Assembly (NCBI GenBank): GCA_949126835.1
Contig: OX421500.1
Span: 30,956,141-31,020,140 of the forward strand
From: Anisus vortex
Lineage: Eukaryota > Mollusca > Gastropoda > Planorbidae
Direction of reading: 5' to 3'
DNA length: 64,000 bases
Below, piece by piece: positions 1 through 11,934 of the stretch. The notes beneath the pieces are model-generated. The model was given only the letters and a program-made list of their open reading frames with translations, was not told where the DNA came from and made no database searches. Numbering within the stretch: the stretch's first letter is position 1; each line of letters starts with the position of its first letter. The position numbers and the translations under genes were made by a program.

Positions 1-312
1 AGTTAGAGACCTGGGAATGGAAATGGCAAACAGTGTTCAACGTTGAAGAAGTGCTACCTCCTCTCTATTTCAAGATAGAGGACTAGGATCCCCAGCAGCT
101 ATACCTTACATGGTCAAACTCTTGTTATGTTATAAATATTATGAGTAGTAGTGCACACCATTGATCCCAGAGCATACGGAATCAACTTATACTTATATTG
201 TGGTCTTTTCCCTCGGGTATAACGGGGTCTCCACAGTAGAATGAAGTCAAAGACATGGATATGTTTTAACAACTGATTTTTTTAAAGTAATTTATCAACG
301 TTTAGGCTTAAT
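1..312. other. Unannotated AT-rich sequence
   Basis: I see no long open frame, RNA gene or recognisable repeat here. It ends at the tRNA-like head of the SINE that follows. Confidence 0.5.
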
Positions 313-511
313 GTGGCATGGTAGCCGAGTGGCAGCGCGCTCGACTGGCGATCCGTAGGTCCTGGGTTCGAGTCATGGTGGAGGCTAGGATTTTTTTTTT
401 ACCCAGCTCTGATGGGTACCTCTAATGAGTTGGGGTAAAGTAAAGGAGGTCTGGGCATTGTTCTGGCTACATATCCCTATGATCAGTTTGGTCCGAAGGG
501 TAGTTTACTTT
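313..511 (+). mobile_element. tRNA-derived SINE, family 1 (copy 1)
   Basis: The head resembles a tRNA gene: an A-box-like TAGCCGAGTGG and, about 45 bases later, a B-box GGTTCGAGTC. It continues into an unrelated body (CCCAGCTCTGATGGGTACC...) and a tail ending in GATCAGTTTGGTCCGAAGGG. The same head and body occur on the minus strand at 7610-7822 and 16770-16957, and the tail alone at about 13489-13535. That marks a dispersed SINE, not a working tRNA gene. The boxes would be internal RNA polymerase III promoter elements. Family name unknown. Confidence 0.75.
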
Positions 512-749
512 TAAAATCTGAATGAAACATTAATGTTCTAAAATAAATTACACATTTCGAATTTTGTTTACATTAACAATCAATTGCCACTCTTGAGTCA
601 GTCTGTATAGAATAGTCTAGAATGTCGTGTTTGCTGTTGTTTTGTTTCACAAGTGCAAGCGTGAAAAAACAAAATGTGTCTACCTGTAAGAAAATAACTG
701 TGTTGAAATCAAATAATATGTGTGATTTCTTTTTTGTTTTATTATTGTT
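512..749. other. Unannotated flank of hAT element
   Basis: AT-rich sequence with no supported gene. The last 8 bases before the hAT element are its left target duplication (acctaggt, 750-757). No LINE endonuclease coding is recognisable here, although the I-like LINE begins immediately after the right copy of the duplication at 3867-3874. Confidence 0.4.
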
Positions 750-937
750 ACCTAGGTCAGGGATCGACAACCTTTTGTTGATAGTGTGCCAAACTATTAT
801 TTCTAAATCATTCAGCGTGCCAACAGCGTGAAAGTCAAACTGCTCAACTAGGCCTATATTATTTTTAGAAGACAATTTATTCAGTGCCGTAGCAAGACCA
901 AGACCAAAAGATAAGGAGCGTAATAGAGAAAATCATT

Positions 938-1333
938 CAATGGCATCCTTCCGTCTTGCGAGACGATGGTGCATCACCGTGATTCGAGGTTGCACTTCCT
1001 CGTGTGGCTGAGCAGGCCTATCCTTGAATGACAGTCTTTTTTACAGCCTTTGCACACGTGTTCTGTGGGTCCTATTTTTTCCGCTTTTCTTTTCGCCCTT
1101 TTATTTATGCTCTCCTCCATTCTATTTTCCTCTGCCGTTTTAACCCCTTTCCTGACAGCAGTGCGCCAGGTGGACCGATCCTCTGCCTTCTCCTCCCAGT
1201 CACTTGTACTTATTCTGGCTGCTCTCATGTCTCTCATACAGACATCTTTATAGCGGAGGCGTGGGCGACCTGTCTTTCTCTTCCCAGATGCCAATTCTCC
1301 ATATAGGAGGTCCTTTGGGATTCTGCCTCTAAT
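938..1333 (-). mobile_element. 5'-truncated LINE tail (C2HC-type C-terminus)
   Basis: The minus strand encodes 106 aa (974-1294) matching the C-terminus of the LINE protein at 26786-28999: a GRPRLRYKDVCMRD-like segment, a D-R-x-T-W-R segment, then a zinc-finger-like CKGCKKDCHSRIGLLSHTRKC. The 3' end (left) carries the CATCGTCTC...AGACGGAAGGATGCC signature also found below 26786. The insert is flanked by a 12-bp duplication (gagaaaatcatt at 926-937 and 1334-1345), as expected of target-primed reverse transcription into the hAT copy. Only the protein tail is present. Confidence 0.85.
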
Positions 1334-1902
1334 GAGAAAATCATTAAAGCGTTTTATATTTAATAACTAAATTAACCGGTTTGTTATTATCATTTTTTTA
1401 AATCCATTCATAGCAAATACACAATTTCCTTATTTGACCTACACATCAACACTTAAAATTTAATTGTGAAGATATAATCCTAGTAAGAGCTGTAAACTGT
1501 AAATTCAATATAATTTGATCTTAGCCTGAGATTTCCTCTCATATTTAATTCTTAAAATTAAGCACACTGTACCATTATAATTTAGCAAATTAGATTCATA
1601 GTAACCATACAAACTGGGTAGTTAATATAGTGTTTAAAAAAGTACATATACAATTTTGGTCATATAAAATTTATATAAATTTCAACTATCTTTTATAGCT
1701 TGATAATTTTATAGTCATAAATTAAACTTTTTTTTAAAAAGAAATACATTATAAATTAACGCAATGAAAACGAGTTAATTATTTCCCTTTATTTACATTA
1801 TCCTATTTTGATGCTAGTGAAGCCAAATGAGTTTTATTTTATTATGACCAGTGCTTCATATAAATTATTATTTCTTTATACAAATTCAGCATTATGCGTT
1901 TT

Positions 1903-2610
1903 TTCTTCTTCTTCTTCATATTATTGTGGAGACCCGTTTAGACCGGGGAAAGAGTCCACAATTTAACTACATATAAAATTTTAAAACATCACAAACAAGA
2001 ATTACAAACAAGATGACAAAGTTTAAATTGAGGTAATTAGTCCAGCCCTTCAGCGAAGATTTGAAAGCCGGCACAGTAGGAGCAGTTATGGAGCCCTGGT
2101 CCAGTATGTTCCACAGTCTAAGGGCTCACCGAAAAAATTGGAATATTTGTAGAAGTCGGTGCGTGCGTGTGGGACATGCAGTTTGAGCTTATGACCTCGG
2201 GTAGAGCGGGAAATCTGTTGGATGCGACCTGGCTGTGTGGACATTTCCACGGGCGGTTCATAAACTTTTACTTAGTGGTGACCTTTTTTTTACCACTCTG
2301 CGGTGTTATAGGGGCTCAAGTTGGAGTTTAGCCACCAAAGCAGGGGCGCTAGTTTTACGGCCGTAGTCCTGTAGGATACAACGTGCTGCTCGACGTTGGG
2401 TCCTCTCAAACGTAGATATCAAGTGTTGTTGATGGCGATGCGTACTCCAGGATTGGTCGAGCTAAACTTTTATAACAATGGGTCTGGATCCTGGTGGAGC
2501 ATCCCTTGAGGTTCCTATGGACGAAGGCGCAGGCTCTGTTTGCTTGGGCACCAGTAGATTGGAAATGTGTGCCCCAGTGGAGGTTTTCTGTGATATTCAC
2601 TTTCAACGTG
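1903..2610 (-). pseudogene. CR1/jockey-type LINE 3' fragment, frameshifted
   Basis: The minus strand encodes 66 aa (2406-2606) of the post-RT region, reading LGVTI-like sequence then a CYKSLARPILEYAS segment, typical of CR1/jockey LINEs. In another frame the homology continues as QRRAARCILQDYGRKTSA (about 2320-2405), then STRGHKLKL, RTDFYKYSNFF and AFKSSLKGWTN (about 2050-2240). The 3' end is at the left, with an AAGAAG run near 1905. Comparison with the hAT copy at 26099-30983 shows this piece interrupts the hAT body. It is a dead 5'-truncated copy. Confidence 0.75.
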
Positions 2611-3240
2611 TAATTAGATGTATGAAATTAATTTACCTTGTAAATAAACATTTCCTGCATTAATAAATATTCGATTTAAGGAGTTTAAAAAAACACAACA
2701 TTAATCCATTAATCAGCCTAATTACATCAATTACATAATTACATAATTCTAGTATATAAGTCTCTTATATTTATTACAATAATAAAACAAACAAATAAGA
2801 GAGATGAGCATAAAACTTATTTGAATATAATTTTCCTTGTATGCTCTTCGCTAATTATTCATTGTCAGGTTCATATTAACTCACTGTTGGGTGGACAAGT
2901 GTAAATGACCTCTTTGCATACTTAAATGTGCGATAAAATATTATTGTAAATTAAACCATAAGCTGAAAGTAGAGCGAATGCCTTGCAGTTGACAATAGCA
3001 GACGACTTTCCTAAGCAGCTTCCTTTCAGATTATCCCGCAAATCTTCACATTGCGATGCCCATTTTTCGGATGTTTAAAATAATTTTAAAAATCCCAATA
3101 TCCCTACACTAGTAAAAAAAAAAAATCAGAACTAAATAGTTTATAGTAAGATCAAGGCAGCAAGGCTTGATGTTGTATGGAAACAAACTTCCATGAATTT
3201 GAAAGTCTTGCCTTTGTTTAAAAACTCCGCATTGAGCGCT

Positions 3241-3459
3241 TCAATGTATTTCTGAAAAAAACTTATCTTTCTTAATTTGTCTTAAATTAGGGAAACAGTT
3301 AAATGTTTTGAAATTGATTTCACGGCAAGATATGTCCAGTTTCAATGCAAATCCATTACAGTGATCCAACACTTCAAGAGATTTTCGACACCTTCTTTGT
3401 AAATGAAAGTTCAACTCACTGAATTGTGTCGCCATGTCATTCAGAAACCTCGTCTTCAA
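3241..3459 (-). pseudogene. hAT transposase fragment (ZBED5/GTF2IRD2-like type)
   Basis: A 72-aa frame reads FLNDMATQFSELNFHLQ, then FALKLDISCREINFKTF and FPNL. This order (FLND-x-LNxLN...LQ, lysine/leucine stretch, NF-x-x-F-x-x-F-P) is the conserved middle of the hAT transposases related to ZBED5, GTF2IRD2 and EPM2AIP1. The same block occurs at 29936-30244 and in pieces at 32465-32565 and 53440-53660. Stops and frameshifts surround it, so no working enzyme is made. The family match is from recognition of the motif string, not a search. Confidence 0.7.
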
Positions 3460-3874
3460 CTGTCAGTTCTTCTCATTCAATACCGGAAATATATTTTTTA
3501 AATTCAAGATACACCTTAATTTCTTCCAGACAAGAAAGGAATCTATTCAAGACTTTACCTATTTTCCGTATCACTTTCTTTAATAGAAACTTGAGAAACT
3601 ATAAAATTGACTATCTTAACAATAGATTCAATCACAGGTCGCAAGTCCAATGATAGGAGCTTTGCATACAAACATTCCTGCACTTAAACACTGAACGTCC
3701 AGTGTGATTTTCACGTAGTTTGTCACGCAGTAGCCATTAATTATGCTGACGTACGTAGTTTTAACTTGCATAAAAAATAATCTCCTTCTTGCACGTCTCC
3801 CGCTAGCCACTGAAAACCGTTCTACGCGCCAAGTGTTGCACGCGTGCGTTAGGATGCTGACTCCTGACCTAGGT

Positions 3875-6800
3875 TACAGTCAGGTAGTTCAGATCACCAG
3901 CCTATCCTGCTTACTACCAACTCCAAAATACCAACTCAACAACCATTAACTTGGAACTTTAAAAGAGCAGATTGGAATACATTCAAATTAGAATGCGACA
4001 GAATACTCTGTCAAATAAATATACATTCTAATGCTCAAGAACAGTATTCAACATTTTTAAAATCATTATATCAAATTTGTGAACGGACTATACCTAAAAC
4101 AACATATAAAATAAAAAAAAATAGACCATGGTTCACAAACATTTGTAAAGATAGTATTAAAACTAGAAATAAACAGCTTAGAATTTTCAAGACCAACCCA
4201 TCTCCAGAAAACTTAAAAGCCTTTAAAATTGAACGAGCAAAAACCCGACAAGTAATCAGAGAACAGAAACGGCTTACATGGCAAAATTATATTAACAAAA
4301 TAAATTCAAACACACCCATAACTAATATTTGGAAAATGATTCGAAAAATTAAAGGAAATACAAAAAAAAGTCAAATTAAACAAATCAAACTGGCTGATGG
4401 CACTTATGCAGAAACTACACAAGATATTGCAAATGAAATTGGAAAGACCTTTTCAAAAAATTCATCGTCTGAAAATTATACAGACTCCTTTAAAAAAATA
4501 ATAAGAGAATTAGAAAAAGAAGCTATAAATTTTGAAACAAATATATTTGAATACTACAACTCCCCAATATCAATAAACGAGCTTACGCAATGTATTAAAG
4601 AAACCAAAAATACTGCAGCAGGCCCAGATACAATTCATAATGAGATTATAAGACAGCTACCAACGTTAACACTGAAAACTCTATTAAAAATTGTTAATGA
4701 TCTTTGGCAACAAAATATATTTCCTACGGAATGGAGCAAAGCAATTACCATTCCAATACCTAAAGAGAAAAAAGATCACACAGATCCAATAAATTACAGA
4801 CCAATAGCCCTCACAAATTGTTTCTGTAAAATTGTGGAAAAAATTGTAAATAAACGCTTAATATATTTTCTGGAAAGTAATAACTTAATATCAAAGACTC
4901 AATGTGGATTTAGAATAAATCATTCAACAACAGATCATCTCATTAGATTAGAAACATTTATTAGAGAAGCTTTTGTTAGGAAAGAACAAACATGTGATAG
5001 CTGTTTTTTTCGATTTAGAAAAGGCGCTTGACACTACATGGAAATATGGAATTTTAAAAGATCTATATTCCTTAGGTTTAAGAGGAAATTTACCCAAATT
5101 TATATCAAACTTTCTAAGCAACCGAACATTCCAAGTAAATATTGGAGATTATTTATCAGATACATTTATTCAAGAAGAAGGTGTCCCTCAAGGAAGCGTA
5201 TTGTCGCCTACACTATTTAATATAAAAATAAACAATATCACTGAATGCTTATTACAGAATACAAAATGTTCTCTATACGTCGATGACTTTGTGATCTATT
5301 ATAGAGCTAATTGTATGATAGAAATACAGAATCATCTACAACTTCAAATCAATAAAATTCAAGAATGGACCGAAAAGAATGGATTTAAATTTTCTGCTCA
5401 AAAAACAAAAGTAGTGCATTTCTGTCAGATGCACAAAAAACACCCCGACCCTGAACTATACCTTTATAAAAAACAGATTCCTGTAACTACTAACGTCAAA
5501 TTTCTCGGAGTAACATTTGATAGTAAATTAAATTTCCTGCTACATATAAAGGAACTAAAATCCAAGTGTCAAAAATCCACAAATCTACTGAAAACTTTAG
5601 CAAATAAAGATTGGGGAGGAGAGAAAAAAAGTCTACTGAAAATATATAGATCACACATTCGATCAAAATTAGATTATGGATGTTTAGTATACGGATCAGC
5701 AAGAACATCATATCTAAAAATGCTTGATCCTGTACAAAATCAATGTCTACGTCTATGTCTAGGAGCATTTAGAACTACTCCATGTACCAGTTTGCAAATA
5801 GAAGCAAATGAATCACCACTACAAAATAGAAGACTCAAGCTATCATTACAATATGCACTAAAACTAAAATCCTTACCGAATAATCCAGCGTATTTATGTG
5901 TTTTTCACCCACAAGAAAAAAACAGCTTTACTGAAAACTCAAAATATATACCAACTTTTGGACTTAGAATTGAAAAAGAAATGATCGAAACTAAAATTGA
6001 ATTTAGATTTATAAAAAGATATTATATACCAAAAACTCCACCATGGCTTTTTGAAATCCCGCCTATAAACTTAGAATTAAACCATAGAAATAAAAAGGAT
6101 CCTTGCATGGATATGTTCCAAGAAGTGCTACAAAAATACCCAAATTATGTACAAATATACACAGACGGATCGAAAAATGATACAGCGACATCTTCGGTTG
6201 CTCTTACCTCAAATACAAGTAAAAAAAGAAAATATAATTCCAGTATCTCAATAAATACTGCAGAGGCTTTAGCAATATGCCTGGCATTAGACATTGCAGA
6301 GGAATCAGAAAACCAAAATTTTGTTATTTTATCCGATTCGTTATCTTGTCTTACTGCTATGGGAAACTGTAATACCAGGAATATATCTGCCTTGGACATT
6401 TTGACAAAATACCAATCAATATATGAAAGAGGCAAACGTGTCGTTTTCTGTTGGGTTCCTGGTCATGCAGGGATAGATGGAAATGAAAAAGCTGACAGAG
6501 AGGCTAAAGCCGCCCTGTTGTTATCAGAGAGTATTATCCCAATACCATATCGAGACTTGAAACCTTTAATAATTAAACATGAAAGACAAACATGGACTAA
6601 CTTCTTGAAAACCGAATGCAATAAACTGCAGTATTTGGAAAATTCAAAAACCTGGCATGATACAGGCCAACTTGTTCGAAAGGACGCAGTTATTCTCTGC
6701 AGACTACATACAGGACATACGAAACTAACACATTCGTTTATCTTAAAACGAGAAATGGCCCCAATGTGTGCTTTCTGCAATGCCAACTTAACAGTGTCTC

Positions 6801-6943
6801 ACATTTTGTTGGAATGTAATACATTTGATGACATTCGACGTAAATTCTATTACTGTAGAACTCTTCATGAACTTTTCAGCAAAATTAAACCAAAACATAT
6901 AATAAACTATATTAAAGACATACAACTGTACAACAAAATCTAA
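3875..6943 (+). pseudogene. I-like LINE: endonuclease end, RT, RNase H; one frameshift
   Basis: Coding homology starts directly after the hAT target duplication with SSDHQPI, the end of an AP-endonuclease domain, and runs open to 5031. A single frameshift near 4973-5031, inside RT block 3 (VFFDLEKA), moves it to the frame 4973-6943 (656 aa). Visible there are VPQGSVLSPTLF, the catalytic YVDD at residues 102-105, an RNase H domain with all four acidic residues (YTDGS D398, AEAL E431, LSDS D455, EKAD D508) and a C-terminal CxxC...H...C knuckle. RNase H places it in the I group rather than CR1 or RTE. Most of the endonuclease is missing. The protein is rich in Ile, Asn and Lys, in step with the AT-rich DNA. 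Confidence 0.88.
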
Positions 6944-7106
6944 AGATATAAGAACAATAAAATGAATACAAGAGAAAAATGACAACAACGTTATCAAAAA
7001 GGCCCTATATAACCTTCGATGTTGATGAGCCGGAAATTCAACAATTCAATTCATTCAGGTAGTAACGTAAATTACCCGTCGGCCCGAAGTGATCAATAGG
7101 TCCGGT
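6944..7106 (+). mobile_element. 3' untranslated tail of the I-like LINE (probable)
   Basis: About 100-150 bases after the LINE stop codon without coding capacity (AGATATAAGAACAATAAAATG...). The exact 3' end and its target duplication were not identified. Confidence 0.35.
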
Positions 7107-7600
7107 GAGTTATAAGGTCTAAAAAAAAACGGACGAGCCCCAAGGGCTCTTTGATCCAGGGCGTAACGATAGGGTTGAGCTCAGGAGGGGGGGGGGCTCT
7201 GTCAGGGCTCCAGGCAACGAACGAGTCGCCGAAGGCGTGGCGTGCCGTGTAACAGTAATGTTTCCGCAGCAAGCAATTGTTCACTGCGCTTCCCCTATGA
7301 TCATTATCGTGGTGGCTCGCCCGTATACCTGCAAAGTCACCCGGTAGCACAAATCCTATACCATGGGTACAGACATCCGGGCACCGGGTGGTTCTTGAGA
7401 CGGGGTTGCTGCGTCCATTGCTTCCTCCCACCGAGACCCCGTGGCCTCTAGGCAGAGCAATGGGTCTCGGACCCGCAGCGGGACCTGTCCCCCATGCGTT
7501 CGCCCGCCGGTGTAATCTTAATGGGATCTTATCGGCGGTTTACACATTTCGCCAGCTTTGAGGCCCATGGGTACAGAAGAGATAGGTCCAGTGAAAAGGC
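7107..7600. repeat. GC-rich dispersed repeat, copy 1
   Basis: This ~480-bp block is much richer in G+C than its surroundings. It is repeated in the same orientation at 43721-44150. Shared landmarks in order are GCGTGGCGTGCCGTGTAACAG, GATCATTATCGTGGTGGCTC, GGTTGCTGCGTCCATTGCTT, GGGTCTCGGACCCGCA and CGCCCGCCGGTGTAATCTTA. Copy 1 has about 45 extra bases near 7330-7380. Both copies carry short open frames on both strands but no recognisable domain. Its class is unknown; it could be the 5' region of a LINE or a non-autonomous element. Confidence 0.7.
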
Positions 7601-7609
7601 GTTTACCAA

Positions 7610-7822
7610 TTTATGTGGCCACGGCATACTAGGTGATTGTGTGGCCAGCTCTATGCACAGCCGCCTTTACTTTACCCTAACTAAGGTCAGGTACCCATCA
7701 GAGCTGGGTAGACTCAGGGACACCCTCCAGACCAGAGAAAAAAATCCTAGCCTGCACCAGGATTCGAACCCGGGACCTTCGGTACGCCAGTCGATAGTGC
7801 TGCCGCTCGGCCACCGTGCCTA
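7610..7822 (-). mobile_element. tRNA-derived SINE, family 1 (copy 2)
   Basis: Minus-strand copy of the SINE at 313-511. On the plus strand the B box is read in reverse as AGGATTCGAACCCGG, the A box as CTCGGCCACCGTGCC, and the body as GGTACCCATCAGAGCTGGG. Its tail (left end) reads GTGGCCACGGCATACTAGG. Confidence 0.8.
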
Positions 7823-9097
7823 ATTGACTTCTTTCCTTAAATTCCTTGTGGAACAAAAGGCCTCACTGTGCCCTATTACCTAGGCTATACAGGTATCAAT
7901 ATGTCCGCATGTACACATTCAACCAACCCCCTTGCGACATTTGCACCTGAACTCAAATTCCTTAATCCAACCACCCCATCTGGATCTGATGTACTGTGGA
8001 GATTGACCATGAAGGCTTTTATAGAGCATAGTCAGAACTTTGAATGTTATAGGTAGTCTTTAAATAGGGTGTGGGGCCATGTTTTAAACCCTTTGTAGTT
8101 TGTACGCAATATATAGTTGACTACTATTGAGTTTGATAGTGAACCAGCCGAGAAGTCGTTTTGTAACATTTACAAGGTTAAATATTTGAATAACTTTAAG
8201 TAAAATAAAACAATCATTTCAATTATAGATCTCTATTTTTTTTTAGAATAAGACTATTGTTACGTATGTCGGTCATAGATGAATGACGTACTAAGGCATT
8301 GAGCTATTAACAAGTGCGTATTAGAGTCCAAGGTTTGACCTTTCTGCTCTGAGGGCAGTTTAAATAAAATAATTCGTCCAACCCCGTGGAAATTGAAGGT
8401 TATAATTCTGGATCACAGTATTCTATAGAGCAGGAGATTAAAATGCGTATTAGGACCCTGTAGAATCTTCGATAATAGTTTTCTTTGTAAAGTCCCTACC
8501 TCCTTAAAGTTAGTTCAGTTTGAAAGTTTGTAGAGAGAAGTCGCTATATTGATACTTGTATATTTTATGTAATTCTATTGAAACTCTTATGTTGCCATCA
8601 GTTTATGCATTTACTTATAAGTTATACTGAGTCTACAATTTAAATAACTGGAGTTGTTTGATCTATCATTGTTGAGAAAGGTGTTAAAGATAATTATACC
8701 GAATATAACTACATTACTGCATAGACCTGTCAGTCAAGGAACCCCTAGCTTGGGCTACAGAATCTAGAGACTTCTAATAAAGATACAACTATATTCATTG
8801 AATCCGATTTAACGAGTCGTAATAATAGTCATCATAGAGACAGTCCATAACACTATTCATAATTTTTTATTAAGATTTTGTAGCTCGGAGGAGTAAGGTT
8901 AAAAAAATAGTTTCGGGTAGAATATGGGTCGTCAAACTTTTGCCAATAGTGGTTAAATGGTTGGGCACTGGGTACATCCGGAAGATGTGTCTTACCACAT
9001 ATGCCCGAACCAGATAAAAATGACCCAATAAATTGCCTTACAGAGACAAGATCAAGTAACCATCTTGCGCCTACGCACAGGACACATACATCTAAGC
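7823..9097. other. Unannotated sequence
   Basis: No coding region or RNA gene is supported. The stretch is AT-rich unique-looking DNA. The last 8 bases are the target duplication of the hAT MITE that follows. Confidence 0.4.
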
Positions 9098-9290
9098 CAA
9101 GGGTGTGCAACAGACGGCCCGAGGGCCACAAATCGGCCCGCCAATCCTTTTAATGTGGCCCCCGGAGAGCTTCTAAAGGCATTTTTTTCTAACTCGCTGC
9201 ATCCATAATGTAAATAAATTTTCAGACTGTATGTCTTGTTGTATAAAATTTCATATGCGGCCCAAAGCAGAAAAATGTTGCACACTCCTG
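9098..9290. mobile_element. hAT-type MITE, 193 bp
   Basis: The ends CAAGGGTGTGCAACA and TGTTGCACACTCCTG are inverted copies. The flanks atctaagc (9090-9097) and atctaaac (9291-9298) match at 7 of 8 bases, as expected of a slightly aged hAT target duplication. Inside are GGCCC-rich subterminal motifs (CGGCCCGAGGGCC, GCGGCCCAAAG). It has no coding capacity. Confidence 0.8.
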
Positions 9291-10189
9291 ATCTAAACTC
9301 ACACCTTAACTTTAACCGCATCAAACCATAAAAAGCGGCGGTATGCTCCCTCTGTAAACACCAAAATGAAACAGTTGCCCTTTACCTTTTTTTACAGTCC
9401 GGCACTACAGGCCATACGAAATGAGGGAAATGTCTACCTCCCCCAAAACACCAAATCTCTCAAACACTATATATTTTCAAACAGCTACAAAAAGTCGGCA
9501 AATTCTTCCCCATAGCCTTAGGCCGAAAGGCAAATGCCCAGATGGCTGCTGGATTAGGATGATGGTGATTAGTGGTCAAGTGTAAATGACCCATAAGCTG
9601 GAAAATTGCACGTTCCACAACTTTCAGCTCGCCACTACCAAATAATTATTTTGCAACATTCTATCAGTGAATTTCTACATTGGAAGGGAAGCAATCGATT
9701 AATTAACATATTTTGGCAAGCAAAGGAAACAAACATTAGCTACCTTTAAATTAATTGTGTGCAACCAATAAAAACCGTAGGCCCACTTTTCAATGCAAAC
9801 AAAATATGTAAAAAGACTTTAAAAGACTTCAAACAACAAGAATTTGTATATTTTTAACCACTAAACACTATATACACATTGATATTATATGTTGAGAGTT
9901 TATAGCGATGAGATATTATAATAATACAATGTTGAATACGTTGATTGTTTATTTAATTTAATCAAACATTTTGAAATGTAGGCTATATTCATTATTTATT
10001 TGTAGTATTAACAATTTTATATTTATTTTAAAGGGTATTGGTGTTTTGAAATGCATGTTTTTTAAGTTAATAATGATTTGTAATTTAAAATAACATTAAA
10101 GACATAACTAAGGAGAATATCTCTGTAGTAAAATTTAGACGTCAGCTCCAAATCATGTACCTATATTTATCTTATATTATACAAAACCA
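9291..10189. other. Unannotated sequence
   Basis: No gene is supported. A stretch around 9480-9550 reads like the decayed end of a LINE protein, but I could not align it with any element in the window and do not annotate it. Confidence 0.4.
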
Positions 10190-10640
10190 TAATAAGACAA
10201 GTGGTGATGTATAGCAGTGAAACATGGACAATGACAAAATCCATTGAGACTCTGCTTAATACCTGGGAAAGAAAAGTGCTGCGGAAGATATATGAATCTG
10301 TGCAAGCCACAGATGTCTGGTGAACAAGAACAAATGAAGAACTATATACTCTGTAAAGAGATCTAACGGTGATAGCTGAAATAAAGAGGGGCAGACTGAA
10401 ATGGGCAGGCTACTTGGAAAAATGACAAAAGGCAGAGCAGCCAGAACAGCACATCACCAGAGATCAAGAGGAAAGAGAATTAGGGGCAGACCAAGGCAAA
10501 GATGGCTCGAAGCTATAGAGTCAGATCTGCAAAAACTTGGTGTGCGGGCATGGCGAAGGAAAACCAGGGATAGGCCCGAATGGAAGGAGGTGGTGGAGCA
10601 GGCCAGAGCTCTACATGTTCTGCAAACTCATCGCTTTTGG
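10190..10640 (+). pseudogene. RTE-type LINE 3' fragment
   Basis: The DNA aligns with 57537-57945, the end of the RTE-like LINE RT frame. Both contain GTGGTGATGTATAGCAGTG and then AATGACAAAATCCATTGA. The open part (10401-10661) encodes the segment GRAARTAHHQRSRGKRIR followed by RPRQRWLEA and a D-LQKLGVRAWRRK run. Upstream it is broken by stops (for example at 10321). It is a 5'-truncated dead copy. The last ~35 codons after VEQARALH diverge. Confidence 0.85.
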
Positions 10641-10659
10641 AAGAGCCCCGTTTCTCTAT

Positions 10660-11005
10660 GACTACCGTTGGTGTCTCAGTATCCGGTCGAAGGTGTGGAA
10701 CCTACTTCCCGTTCAACTCAGGCGAACAAGCTCTATCGATAGTTTTAAAAAGAACTTAAAAACTCAATTTTTTCAAGATTTACCTTAGTTAACATTTAAC
10801 ATGCTTTAGACCCCTACTGTCTTACTTATACGTTGGGTCAGTTAAGGCTACATTTATTTGATTTTTTAATATTTGTTTTCTATCGTCAGTTAGCCTTGTC
10901 TCCTAGCCTAGAGTAATGTCTGTGTTCTTAGTTGTATGTTAAATGCGCTCTGAGCTTACATTATGTTTGTTGGCAGAGCTATACAAATATTATTATTATT
11001 ATATA
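10660..11005 (+). pseudogene. CR1/L2-like LINE 3' end
   Basis: A frame ending at 10788 reads VWNLLPVQLRRTSSIDSF then KKNLKTQFF, matching the C-terminus of the LINE at 22266-24020 (AWNTLPLQLRQSSNFYIF). It is followed by about 200 bases of 3' UTR ending in GGCAGAGCTATACAAATATT and a short (ATT)n run, the usual 3' terminus of this LINE group. Only the protein tail survives. Confidence 0.8.
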
Positions 11006-11934
11006 TTATACATTACAGATGCTCCGAAGAATATTGCGCCCTAAGCACATCCGTGGTTTGGACCTGCATTTCTATTTATTTCAAACTAATTGATAATAAG
11101 TAAAGCAGTAAGTTGATTTCTGTACTTTTTATTTTATTTCCATCATTAAATTAACAATATGCTGTAAACAAATCTTAAAAGGTTAATTCCTTTTTTTCTA
11201 TTTGTTAAAGATAGCAGAAAATGTTATTAACGTACAAAACAATAGAAAATCACATTTATTTTTCTGATACAAATAGGTTTATAAGGTTAATATTTAATAA
11301 ATAATACATATTATTATATACATATAGAGAAATACAGTAACTATGCTAGTTAAACAATTATTCTGACTTTAATAATAGCCATCAAAAGAATTCAAAATGT
11401 TGTAAAAGCCTTGTATTGTATTCTTTTATAATGTTTAAATTAAATAATAAAGTGAAAACATGTCAACTTCATAAAGATATTCAATATATCCTTTCCCCAT
11501 ATTTATTTTAGCATCAAGATCAAGTTTTAAATACGATTATGAATTAAGGGAGAAAACTTGTAAATTACTTAATAGTGTAAAGAAAAATCCGAGTTATCCA
11601 CCATGGAGATGTGGGACTTGCCCTAACATTTATAATTAATTACGCACTCACGGATGATAAATGCATAATAATCTTTCATTTATAACATTTACAGAAATGT
11701 GCAAGAATTACATTTCAATTAACTATAGTGCAAAGGCATCACGAATTAAAAAGCAACAATACAGCAACAACACAGCAACAAATGCAGAGTTAGTTCATCT
11801 ACAATCTACATGTTTATAATGCCAACAATAAACAAAATGGTCCGGCAAACACTAAAAACAATATAAAAATATCAACAACAGCAAACAAAAATAATCCGAC
11901 AGCAGCATTTTAATTTAAAAAACAACCACAAAAA
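11006..11934. other. AT-rich sequence, no gene seen
   Basis: Very AT-rich, with short A/T-only runs and a CAACAA-rich patch near 11755-11890. No conserved open frame or repeat boundary is visible. Confidence 0.4.

Larger units (their letters stand above)
758..3866 (-). mobile_element. hAT DNA transposon, family A, copy 1
   Basis: The left end CAGGGATCGACAACCTTTT and right end TTAGGATGCTGACTCCTG are degenerate inverted copies. They are flanked by a perfect 8-bp duplication (acctaggt at 750-757 and 3867-3874), the hAT hallmark. The body matches the elements at 26099-30983 and 32325-34717, including the internal segment starting AAACTGGGTAGTTAAT near 1612. A remnant of the transposase lies on the minus strand at 3241-3459. 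Two LINE fragments (938-1333 and about 1903-2610) inserted later. No intact transposase remains, so this is a fossil copy about 3.1 kb long. Confidence 0.88.

Noticed and set aside
313..385. Possible tRNA gene
   Set aside because: A and B boxes are present, but the same head plus a constant downstream body recurs elsewhere, so it is a SINE head.
7093..7431. 112-aa minus-strand frame in the GC-rich repeat
   Set aside because: The corresponding frame in the second copy is shifted and only a short segment agrees, which does not support a conserved protein.
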